Source of the DNA: Perca fluviatilis
Taxonomy: Eukaryota; Chordata; Actinopteri; Perciformes; Percidae
Length of the DNA: 64,000 nucleotides
Reading direction: 5' to 3'
Assembly (NCBI RefSeq): GCF_010015445.1
Contig: NC_053133.1
Location: forward strand, 27,366,468-27,430,467
In this document: piece after piece, positions 47,693 through 57,601 of the stretch
Numbering within the stretch: the stretch's first letter is position 1
Layout of the letters: the number at the start of each line of letters is the position of its first letter
Made by a program: the position numbers and the translations under genes
The notes under the pieces: generated by a model
The model's database searches: none
Told to the model about the DNA's origin: nothing
The model's input: only the letters and a program-made list of their open reading frames with translations

Positions 47693-47940
47693 CCTCAGAC
47701 AGATGCGTAACTATGGTAACAGTACGCTACTACGCCGCGGTGCCGACTGGCATCAGCTGAGCTAATAGTCAGTTAACAGCAAGTTTACACAATGGATGGT
47801 GATCTGTAGTTTCTTGTTTATAATGACTTCACTATAACTTGCTTTTGAGCTACAACTGAAGCGAGCGAGGCGAGTGGTGAAGATAGTTGTGGAAACTTTC
47901 CCGGCTGGTCAACAGTACAGAAGTTAGCTAGCTAGCTAGC

Positions 47941-48180
47941 CATGCGCATTTTGGATTTCTTTCTAGATTAACCACAAGCTAAAAAGCGTAAAGGACCGGA
48001 GGCAGAAAACTCAGCAACTGTAACTGAATGAAGTAGCGACCCTGCTAGCAACAGATGACGAGGGAGCTAATCTGGTTAACCAAGCTAGCAGCACCAGGCT
48101 AGCCCATGGCAGAGGGAACAGCAACATCAACTCAGTGCTGCCAGCCTCGGGCTCACACTTTTCCTGCTAGACGTGTTTTC
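47941..48180 (+). pseudogene. Possible hAT transposase N-terminal fragment, plus strand
   Basis: Starting at an ATG (47942) the frame reads MRILDFFLD, a stop, then PQAKKRKGPEAENSATVTE and another stop. The FF..PQ.KKRK pattern resembles the N-terminus of hAT/ZMYM transposases. It is oriented opposite to copy B. The TAGC repeat (GTTAGCTAGCTAGCTAGCC) just upstream is a small palindromic tract. Confidence 0.4.
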
Positions 48181-48182
48181 AA

Positions 48183-49510
48183 TTCAATTCAATTTTATTT
48201 ATAGTATCAAATCATAACAAAAGTTACCTCGAGACACTTTACAGATAGAGTAGGTCTAGACCACACTCTATAATTTGCAAAACCCCAACAATTACAGTAA
48301 TTCCCTCAAGAGCAAGCATTATCAGTGGCTATTGCGACAGTGGCAAGGAAAAACTCCCTTTTAGGAAGAAACCTCGGCAGACCCAGACTCTTGGTAGGCG
48401 GTGTCTGATGGGCCGGTTGGTGGTGTGATGAACAGTGGCGATAATAGTCACATTAGAAGTCACAGTGACTTCGAAGGTTATCGTGGTAGTTCATGTCATA
48501 GTAGGACACATCGAGTCATACTGAGTAGTGCAGTCCCCTATCCCGAATCCAGACTACTCTGTGCATAGGAACATCACAGCAGGGCGTTGCGGGATGTAAC
48601 GTGGCGCTGCAGAGCATGGGTGGATGCGGCAGATGCAGAAGGACGCAGCAGGACGCGGCCGGGAATTGCTGAGAATCGCAGAGCTATGCTCTGCGAAGAA
48701 GAAACATAAGGACTCCGGGGAGTAAACTCCCCAGAGCTAGGTTAGTAACAAGCATTTCTGGGACAGGATGCATACAAAAGTAACAAGTAGAGATGAGAGA
48801 GCAGCTCAGTGTGTCATAGGACCTCCCCGGCAGTCTAGAATTATAATAGCATAACTAAGAGAGACAAGTATACAGTATATAAAACTGATGACTATGAAGA
48901 GAAGCAGGTGGGCCGGGTTAGGCGGACGCTGCAACTCCTCACTCCCTAACTATAAGCTTTCTCAAAGAGGAGGGTTTTTAGTTTACTCTTAAATGTGGCG
49001 ACGGTGTCTGCCCCCCGAACCCAGACTGGGAGCTGGTTCCACAAAAGCGGAGCCTGATAGCTGAAGGCCCTGGCCCCCAGTCTACTTCCAGAGACTCTAG
49101 GAACCACAAGTAGCCCCGCATTCCGGGAGCGCAGTGCTCTAGTGGGACAATAAGGTACTAAGAGCTCTTCTAGGTATGATGGTGCCTGACCATTTAGAGC
49201 TTTGTAAGTCAGGAGGAGGATTTTAAATTCAATCCTAGATTTCACTGGAAGCCAATGTAGAGAAGCTAATACAGGAGAAAAATGATCTCTTCTCTTTGTT
49301 CTCATCAGAACACGTGCTGCAGCATTCTGGATCAGATGGAGAGTCTTAAGGGACTTATTTGGGCAACCTGATAATAAGGAATTGCAGTAGTCTAGTCTAG
49401 AAGTAACGAATGCATGGACTAGATTTTCAGCATTGTTTTGAGACAGGATATTCCTAATTTTGGCGATGTTACGAAGATGGAAAAATGCTATTCTTGAGAT
49501 TTGTTTTATA
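48183..49510 (-). mobile_element. L2-like LINE, 5'-truncated, minus strand
   Basis: The 3' end is at 48183 (AATTCAATTCAATTTTATTT on the plus strand, the ATTGA-repeat tail). The coding part at 48946-49305 reads RRDHFSPVLASLHWLPVKSR then IEFKILLLTYKALNGQAPSY, the C-terminal end of the L2-type reverse transcriptase ORF. It begins at about 49510 in the FFHLRNIAKIRNIL region. It is the inverted counterpart of about 51120-52505. Confidence 0.85.
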
Positions 49511-49792
49511 CCCTTGTGTTTTGTGGCTCAGTGTTTGAGCTTGTAGTAGGCATATTCTGTACCATTGTGGTAGCTTTGTGCCGATATCCTGCGTTACCCG
49601 TGCCTGGTCTGTTCTGTCTTTGATTTTGGACTTTATTCTTGTTTTTGTTTTTTCGCTTGTGGAGCGTCCGAGTGTGTACCTGTGTTCCAGTTTTATTAGC
49701 GAAGCCTTAGTACTGTTTTGACACCACGAAGTGCCTTTGTTTTAATAAATAGAGATATTTTGTCTTCATCTTGACAGTACGGGTATGAAATA
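49511..49792. other. Non-coding flank of the pogo-like element
   Basis: T-rich sequence that ends CTTTGTTTTAATAAATAGAG and ATCTTGACAGTAC. It could be the tail of another retroelement. No gene. Confidence 0.35.
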
Positions 49793-50149
49793 CCATATTT
49801 CCTCAAATAAAAACCGGGAGTCAATTAAAAGCCGGGCCTCTGATAGTGGCCGGGGGCGTGGTCAACACGGACAAATAAAGGCCGGCCTCAAATTAAGGCC
49901 GGGGAAAAAAATTGTGTGGATAATCTCCTAAATGCTTTACATATAATATTAAGTCAAAATAAATTTCAAGTTCATTGTACATTTCTACCAATTTAATTTA
50001 ACAGATTCAACAAGATATTCATGCTTTTTCCCACACTTTGTTTTTCTGGATTATTGTCCTACCAATATTTTAGTCAATGCGGCTGTATGTGTAACTCAGC
50101 CAAGTGTAGTGTGCAGTAACGTACAGGTGCCAGCAGATGGCAGTAGCTA

Positions 50150-52505
50150 CATATCCTCAGCTAAGCCATCTACCTGTCTCTTGGACCCCATCCCAACGAG
50201 ACTACTCAAAGAAGCATTACCTGTGGTTAACACCTCATTACTAGATATGATCAATATGTCTCTATTAACAGGTTATGTACCACAGTCATTTAAAGTAGCT
50301 GTGATAAAACCTCTTCTGAAAAAACCCACCCTGGATCCTGAGGTCTTAGCAAACTATAGACCTATATCTAACCTTCCTTTTCTATCCAAGATCCTTGAGA
50401 AGGTGGTTGCTAATCAGTTATGTGATTTTCTACATAGCAACAGTTTATTTGATGACTTTTAATCAGGATTTAGAAAGAATCATAGCACAGAGACGGCACT
50501 GGTGAAAATTACTAACGACCTTTTAACTGCTGCAGACAAAGGTCTTGTCTCCATTCTTGTTTTACTAGATCTTAGTGCTGCTTTCGACACAATTGACCAT
50601 TCAATCCTGTTACAGAGATTGGAACACTTGGTTGGCATTAAAGGAATTGCTCTGAGTTGGTTTAGGTCCTATTTCTCTGATCGATCTCAATTTGTGAATG
50701 TTAATGATAAATCCTCCAAGTACGCTAAAGTTAGCCATGGGGTTCCTCAAGGCTCAGTGCTTGGACCAATTCTATTCTCCTTATATATGCTTCCTCTAGG
50801 CAATATTATTTGAAAACACTCAATTAACTTTCACTGTTATGCGGATGACACCCAATTATACTTGTCAATCAAACCAGACGAAACCAGTCAGCTAGCAAAA
50901 TTTCAAGAGTGCATTAAGGATATAAAATCCTGGATGACCTATAATTTTCTGATGTTAAACCCTAACAAAACTGAAGTTATTGTGCTGGGCCCTAAACACC
51001 TCCGAACTTCATTATCTAGAGATATAGCTACTCTGGATGGTGTTGCCCTGGCCTCCAGCACCACTGTTAGAAATTTAGGAGTTATCTTTGATCAGGATAT
51101 ATCCTTTAATGCCAATCTAAAACAAACCTCAAGAACAGCCTTTTTTCATCTTCGTAACATTGCCAAAATTAGGAATATCCTGTCTCAAAACGACGCTGAA
51201 AAACTAGTCCATGCATTTGTTACTTCCGGCGGGGGAGGGTGCAAAAAAATCTCTTAAGACTCTCCAGGCTGACTAAGTATCCAGAATGCTGCAGCGTGCG
51301 GTTCTCACAAGAACTAAGAGAAGAGATCATATTTCTCCTGTATTAGCTTCTCTGCATTGGCTTCCTGTTGAATCAAGGATTGAGTTTAAAGTCCTTCTCT
51401 TGACCTACAAAGCTCTAAATGGTCTAGCACCATCATATCTAGAAGAGCTCCTAATACCCTATTGTCCTACTAGAGCACTGCGCTCCCAGAATGCAGAGTT
51501 ACTGGTGGTACCTAGAGTCTCTAAAAGTAGAATGGGAGCCAGAGCCTTCAGTTATCAGGCTCCTCTCCTATGGAACCAGCTCCCGGATCTGGGGGTGGGG
51601 CAGAAACTGTCACCTCATTCAAGAATGAACTTAAAACCCTCCTATTTGATAAAGCTTATAGTTAGGGAGTGAGGAGTTGCAGTGTTCACCTAACTGGCCC
51701 AACTGCTTCTCTTCATAATTGTTAGATTAATAATACATAACAAAGTAGAGGGAGGCAGGCCAGCCAAGCCAGATCCGGCAGGGGGAGAGTTCTAAGCCCG
51801 AAAAAGCTACCTCTCCTTATGACCTGTCTCTCTTAGTTACCTGTTACAGTTACGCTGTTATAGTCCTAGACTGCCGGGGGACTTCCTTCCTTTGACACAC
51901 TGAGCTGCTCTCTCCTCTCCCTTTCTATTACTGTTTCTATTACTGTTACTATTACTATTACTATTTGTGTGCAGCCCGTCCCAGAAATGCTTGTTACTAA
52001 TCCTAGCTTCTGGGGAGTTTACTCCCCGGAGTCCTTATGCTTTTTTTTTCCCCCAGCGTATTTCCTTGGAGAACGTTGGCACCAAGACCCTGGTTGCAGC
52101 TGTCGCCGTGGTCCTGCTGCACTCCCTGCTGAGCTCAGTGATGCCCTGCAATGTCATGCTGCGTCCTGCTGAACCCTGCAGCTTCCTGCTGAACCCTACA
52201 GCTTCCCGCTACATCCAGTCACTGTTCCATTATTAATGTGACTACTATCGCCACTGTTCATCACACCCCCAACCGGCTCGTCAGACACCGCCTACCAAGA
52301 GCCTGGGTCTGTCCGAGGTTTCTTCCCAAGAGGGAGTTTTTCCTCGCCACTGTCGCACTGCTTGCTCTTGAGGGAATTACTGGAATTGTTGTAATTGTTG
52401 GGGCTTTGTAAATTATAGAGTGTGGTCTAGACCTACTCTATCTGTAAAGTGTCTCGAGATAACTTATGTTATGATTTGATACTATAAATAAAATTGAATT
52501 GAATT
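50150..52505 (+). mobile_element. L2-like LINE, 5'-truncated, plus strand
   Basis: The reading starts within the reverse transcriptase (STCLLDPIPTRLLKEALPVV) and runs through [60 protein letters not shown] and CYADDTQLYLSIKPDE, the catalytic YADD box, to HISPVLASLHWLPVESRIEF. Frame breaks are a TAA for Q near 50461, a TGA near 50811 and a deletion near 51240. The 3' UTR ends in GAATTGAATTG at 52505. L2 elements copy themselves by target-primed reverse transcription, and this copy is inactive. Confidence 0.88.
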
Positions 52506-52591
52506 GGATGTAACATGGGGCTCATTTAGTGCTAGCAGAGAAAGACGGTCTCTGGTGCTAGTGACGGACTTTTTAACAACAAAACAAAAGA

Positions 52592-52714
52592 GTTTTAAAG
52601 TATGCGGAGGAAAACTCGGGTGAAAAAGCTGCGAGACGTTTTGACATTGAGCCCAGGAGAATCAGATACTGGAAGAAACAGAAGGATGAGCTGACAAGAG
52701 CAGAGCACGGCTAG
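52592..52714 (+). pseudogene. Pogo-type transposase DNA-binding fragment
   Basis: The frame reads VLKYAEENSGEKAARRFDIE then PRRIRYWKKQKDELTRAEHG and a stop. The KYAEE.G...AARRF.I....IR.WKKQ pattern is the Brinker/pogo helix-turn-helix that recognises transposon ends. It supports assigning the surrounding element to pogo. The catalytic DDE domain is absent. Confidence 0.75.
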
Positions 52715-53080
52715 CTAGCTGGAGGTGGGAGGAAACACGTTAGCCTGGAGCTAGAAACAAAGCTACCGTCTGTAACGTTACTCAGATACTGGTGTAACTA
52801 CTGTATGCCCTTATTGTAATCTACCAGTAATACTGTAGTACCTATATTGGAAATAAATACCCGGTACATTTACAGGGTTCAACCTGACACATTGGTGGCG
52901 TTTGATTAATTCTGACCCTAATTGCTTTGTCGTCCTTCTGGCTGTTGATGTATATGGTGATATTTTTTGCAAATGTGAACGCTACGGTTTTTCATTTAAA
53001 ACAGTTTATTTAAAATTATACTTATCAAACAGATGGAATTAGAAATAAAGGCCTGCCTCTAATAAAAGCCTGCTTCAAAT

Positions 53081-54297
53081 TAGGGATGCACCGAACCCAG
53101 CGTTCGGTTCGGAATTCGGCCGAACTTTGGGCTTTTTGACGGGTACTGCCGAACGTCAGAATTTTTTTAGACCGAACCGAACGGTACCAAAGAGAAGGAA
53201 CGAGAGGCGAAACTCGAGAAAAAGAGACGAACGTTGTGTTGAGTTTCTGCTCTTGCCAAAGAGTAGCCTATAGAAGTAACAAGAGGTGAAACTCAATAGA
53301 ACGTTCCATTGCAAACAAACGCACCCATGACAGAGCTGCAGCTCCGCTATCTTGGACTTGGACTTGGATTGTTACTTCACTACTCTTTGTAGAGTTACGT
53401 GATCGACGTAATGACGTAGCTAGACGGAATGCAGTAGCAACGGCAGTAAGCTGTGAGAAAGTGAAAATGGAACTTGAGAGCAGAAAAAGTTGTTGTTTGG
53501 CAGTACTTTCAGTCAAAAGAAGGCGATTCAAGTCGCGCTACATGTTCAATATGCAATGCCGATTTGTCTCGTGGTGACGAGGACCCTAAACAATACACAA
53601 CACCGCCGCTGTTAAGACATTTGCGTATGAAAACATCCAAAAGAATACGAGTTGTGCATGAAGGAATCTCCAGACAGCAGCCGAAATGAAGCAACTTCAG
53701 GTACGGCAAATGAAGGACAGTCACAGCTAAAAACTGTTGTTAACCAGACCGAGCCTCTCCCGGGCTGTCAGCTGTTCTCCGGTAAATGAGTCTTCCTACA
53801 GCGGGAGCGGAGCGACCGTACGGCCGGCTGCTGCTCGTTAGCTAACGGTAGCTTTCTAATTCCACCCCCCCAACATGCCTTCATCATACATTGGTAAGCG
53901 AAAGTTTGCAAAACAAAATTGTCACTCATCTGGCGATAGCGATGCACTTTCCTACGATTTTGAATAGCGGCGGTAGCTACTTACGGAGTTATCCTACCTG
54001 GAATCTAAAAGGCTAATATTTTGGATATTGGTTGGATCTTGAGATAGGGTAAACATAGGCTTTGTCAAAAATAGTTTTTCCCACTTGTGTGCCAGGCATA
54101 ATGTTGCCTATTCTTTTTTTTTTTAAACTTAAAATACAAAGAAAAATGCACTGCTGTTGACTTTGTTTACTTCATTAATGTGTTTACTGTGTTAAGAATG
54201 GGAGTAGGGTTCGGTTCGGTCCGGGGTTCGGCAGAATCTTAACCAGTAGGTTCGGTATTCGGCAGAACACCAAAAATCTGGGTTCGGTGCATCCCTA
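53081..54297. mobile_element. hAT element with BED finger, 8-bp TSD CTTCAAAT
   Basis: TAGGGATGCACCGAACCC on the left and GGTTCGGTGCATCCCTA on the right are the termini of a well-known hAT family. The 8 bp CTTCAAAT are identical at 53073-53080 and 54298-54305. It is 1.2 kb long and retains only the first part of the transposase. TTCGG/CCGAA words recur inside both ends. Confidence 0.92.
53474..53689 (+). pseudogene. BED zinc-finger fragment of a hAT transposase
   Basis: The frame reads KVVVWQYFQSKEGDSSRATC then SICNADLSRG and PPLLRHLRMKTSK. The W.YF start, the C..C pair and the L..HL block form a BED finger as found at the N-terminus of hAT transposases (ZBED-type). A plausible ATG (53467) is in another frame, and a stop comes after QQPK. 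The catalytic part is missing. Confidence 0.75.
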
Positions 54298-54372
54298 CTT
54301 CAAATACAAGCCTGGTCCCTTCTGCAGTTCAGGTAAATAAAGGCCCCGGCTTTTATTTGAGGAAATACGGTA

Positions 54373-54604
54373 AATGTATCTTGGTTGAATAGCGATAATG
54401 GTCTATTAGTTGCCGGTGTTTCGGGATCAGTAGCCCACGGCAGACTAATTACGGTCTTGGATAGGCTATTTATATGAACTGAATCTCTATACAGTTCAAT
54501 AAATTGTGATGGCTGCAGTTTGGTGTGTGGTGGTTGACTTTGGCTGAAAACTTTGTCAGCACCCCCAATTCAAAATATGTTCCCGCGGCTCTGGTGCAAG
54601 CTGT
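54373..54604. other. Non-coding flank
   Basis: No recognised feature between the pogo-like element and the next hAT fragment. It may be non-coding hAT sequence. Confidence 0.35.
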
Positions 54605-54985
54605 CACTGAGTTTGACAACGCTAGCAGAGCGCCTAGCATCAGCTACAACATTTGCGGGTGTGTCAAAGACAGTTCAGAATGACATATAGATAGAGAGCA
54701 ATCATCATGTTATTCAGGAAGAAATAGATAAAGAAATAAACACAGCGTCATTCATAGCAGTAGAAGTGGATGACCCCACAGACATATCATGCAAGTGCCA
54801 ATTGATGGTCATAATCCGCTACATAAATGAAAAGAGAATGATATGTGAGGGGTTTCTTGATTTCTTTGAAGTTAGCCTTGAACGAGATGCTGAGGCCATA
54901 ACTGCTGTGGTGATGCGGGCACTTGCCAACTACAATCCTGAAACAAAGCTCATTTGTCAGACATACGATGGAGCAAGTATACATA
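54605..54985 (+). pseudogene. hAT transposase fragment (DUF4371/ZMYM-like, second family)
   Basis: Across one frame change the plus strand reads SLTTLAERLASATTFAGVSK, then EIDKEINTASFIAVEVDDPT, DISCKCQLMVIIRYINEKRM and NYNPETKLICQTYDGAS. The V.VDDPTDISCK.QL and YDGAS blocks belong to the hAT/ZMYM-type catalytic domain. It is related to copies A and B but clearly distinct. The reading stops being recognisable after YDGAS. Confidence 0.75.
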
Positions 54986-55023
54986 CTAAGCTCACTGGCT
55001 TCCTCGGTCAAATTTGCCACGCA

Positions 55024-55225
55024 CCGCCACTGATGAAATCAGATTTATTACCTACCACCATTTAGTTGTTTTGTATTATTGAAAATAGTTTATAATATAT
55101 ATATATATATTTTTAAACAATGCAATTAATTATTCCACTCTTTTTTTTTTAACAATGCAATTACCCGTTTCAGCCACCAGGGGGGACAATGCTCCCCCTG
55201 CCTCCCCACAAACTCCGCACATGGT
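55024..55225. repeat. ~200-bp repeat shared with 36838-37015
   Basis: TGAAATCAGATTTATTACCT through GACAATGCTCCCCCTGCC, with an (AT)n expansion near 55097. It is preceded by ACCGCCACTG, the same terminus word seen at copies A and B, so it probably is part of a hAT end. Confidence 0.75.
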
Positions 55226-55937
55226 ATATTCATATATGCATCTATCATTTATTGTTTAAAAGCTATAGATTGTCACAAACATGACTTGTGGTGTATTATA
55301 TTTTACAGCCAACAAGATACCTTGTGGCTGTGGTTAATGGTAACACCAATTGTATAAGTTATATGTTGTATTTATCAAGATTGTTGGATATTTATGTTTG
55401 CTGTATGAAGCCATTACGGCCTACTCACCTGAGCCACCCCTGAGTTTTACATGTTGGTATGTTTCAATTTGAGGGGTGGCGTCAGGCTATATAGGGTGGC
55501 CATGTGTTTGCTCAGGGGAACAGAGCTGGAGTATACGTGAAGGTAGTAGGACGTAAGTCCGCTGGATGATCGCCACGTTAAACCTGATTTAAGGTCTATT
55601 AGTGAATAGTTGTGTATTTATACTTCTGATTGTTTTGACTCTCAAGTCAATTTTAATTTATCTTTTTGAAAGTGCTTTTTAGTTGCTTTCCTTAATTTTG
55701 TTAATTTTTTCTATTATCATTTTTGCCTGTGGGCCTTAATTGGGTCATTGATAATAAAAGCCCATCATTTTTCACATCACCTTTGCCTCACCCTGAGTGT
55801 TAATACCTGCTCAAGGCTACTCACCGCATCTACCCTCAACATTTGGCTGGTGGCAGTGGTGGGATGTTGAGGGTAAAAAAAAAAGAAAATTATACTTTAA
55901 AAATGATTTAAATATTCAATTTTCTGCTTTATTTTAG
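55226..55937 (+). mobile_element. Possible LTR-type remnant upstream of FIIND-CARD copy 1
   Basis: The stretch has LTR-like features: a TATA-like GGCTATATAGGG near 55485, AATAAAAGCCC near 55754, and ACCCTCAACA at about 55834-55843 followed by TTTGGCTGGTGGCAGTGGTG, which resembles the primer-binding region of fish Gypsy elements. TGTTGAGGGT, the inverted complement of ACCCTCAACA, lies just after at about 55865. No protein-coding retroviral gene is present. The region ends at the splice acceptor of copy 1 (TTTATTTTAG at 55937). The family is uncertain. Confidence 0.3.
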
Positions 55938-56508
55938 GGTCTGGGACCAGAAAGAAAAAACAGCAGCCAACATGAAGAAGATGTTTTAAAGGTTTCTGTG
56001 TGAAATCAAGTTGAAAGATGGAACGAAAGAAGACAAAAGTTTCCTTGCCCTCCTCTGCTGAGTATGACGCAGGCAGTTGTGAGAGGGCAGGTGACGCATC
56101 ACAGATGGAGGAGGAGGAAGAGTTCAATGAAGACAGAAATGACTTAAAGATTCAAGGAAGTCCAATTTTGATCTCAGAAAAAGAGATAAATGCAGATGAG
56201 AAGTTTTCAGAGGAGGAGGTTCAGTTTAAGATACTAGGCCAACATGAAGGCAGTTCTGCAGCTAAAATTCAACCTTTCCCCATTTTGTCCTCCCCTCACC
56301 AATCAATTGACTCAGCAAGCAGCAGCAAAACTGAAGCTGAATTGGGAGAGAAAAGAGATCAGGCTTTACACACAACTGTCCATCTTGACAAAGACATCCA
56401 GTGTGACCCAGAGCTACATGATCCTCTAAATGATCTAAATTTCTCAAGTATGTTTCAACCTCCTCAATCTAAATATTTTAATGTTCAACTCTGCAGCTCC
56501 AGCACTAG

Positions 56509-56566
<58 letters not shown>
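56509..56566 (+). repeat. 58-base poly(A) run inside the FIIND-CARD coding region
   Basis: Fifty-eight uninterrupted A residues would encode about 19 lysines. Upstream the frame ends SSSTRKKK and downstream the conserved frame begins SFPVESQSEPGG, one base out of register. The length is almost certainly polymorphic or mis-assembled, and the frame of the gene depends on it. Confidence 0.9.
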
Positions 56567-56569
<3 letters not shown>

Positions 56570-57601
56570 ATTTCCGGTGGAGTCACAAAGTGAGCCTGGA
56601 GGGGATCATAATTTCATTGAACAAATGTTGCCACATGTTCCTGCTGAGCACGACTCATCTGAAAGCCCTCTGTCTTATTATTTAATAAAGTATCCTTATT
56701 CTGATTCTGACATTAAACAGTCTGTAGATTTATCTACCAAAAGTAAAAAAGGCAGCAACTTTCTTCCTAATACTGCACACTCAATGAGAAACAGCTTCAC
56801 AGGAGCAAATAGCTCACCAGACATTACTTTAAAACAAATCTCTGTGGAACTTGGCAGTGATTCTCCAAATATCCCTGTCTACACTTATTATTATGATTAT
56901 GTGGGCGCAGCACTTAAATGTTGGTCTGACATAGACTTTAACCTGCATTTACCTGATCGTCATCCTATCCAGACAGGAAGGGACTTTGGCACAGATCCAA
57001 AACCTGAGTGTTACTCTTCACTGAGCCGCAATCATAAAACTGGGCAGCCTCCCCGTCGTCCCGACCGACAGTCCTCTTTGATTAATGAACCCTGGAAGAG
57101 AAAATCCAGAGGCATGATTTTTAGAAGACAGAAGATAAATAAGACAAGTCCCTTTAGTATTCCTTTTACCACTGATGATCCCCATAGCTTATTTTCTACG
57201 ACTGATTCCTCTGACTACAAGTTAGGTCGACCTCCACCTGGTTCCCTCACAGAAAAAGAAATAATAAAAAATGAAGCAGCTTCTACGTCAGGAGTCAGTC
57301 AGGATAATACCAGGGAAATGGAGCTGCATGCAACACCTGGTCCTTCCACCCTTCAGTACCTCACCAACCCCTCAGTTCATGTGCTTGGACAGACAAAATT
57401 CTGTCCAAACAAAAAGAAAGAGATGATGGTGGACCCAGCTTCACTAACTCCTGTTCTACTGTCAGTATACCGACCTGCTCTCAGTCCATAGCCCCAAATG
57501 TTGCTGCCCCTCCATGTCCACAAGTCAGACCAGCAGTCCTCCAGGCCTCAACTGTCTGCACTGAAAGAAGTAGAACACAAGATGCATTTCAGTTTTCGCC
57601 T

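Larger units (their letters stand above)
49793..54370. mobile_element. Pogo/Tc1-mariner-like element with nested insertions
   Basis: The left end CCATATTTCCTCAAATAAAA and the right end TTTTATTTGAGGAAATACGG are inverted repeats, each flanked by TA (49791-49792 and 54371-54372), the Tc1/mariner target. Inside lies a fragment of a pogo-type DNA-binding domain (52592-52714). Repeated words AATAAAGGCC and AATAAAAGCC occur towards both ends. An L2-like LINE (to 52505) and a hAT element (53081-54297) were inserted later. Removing both leaves roughly 1 kb, so the element is a deletion derivative. Confidence 0.7.
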
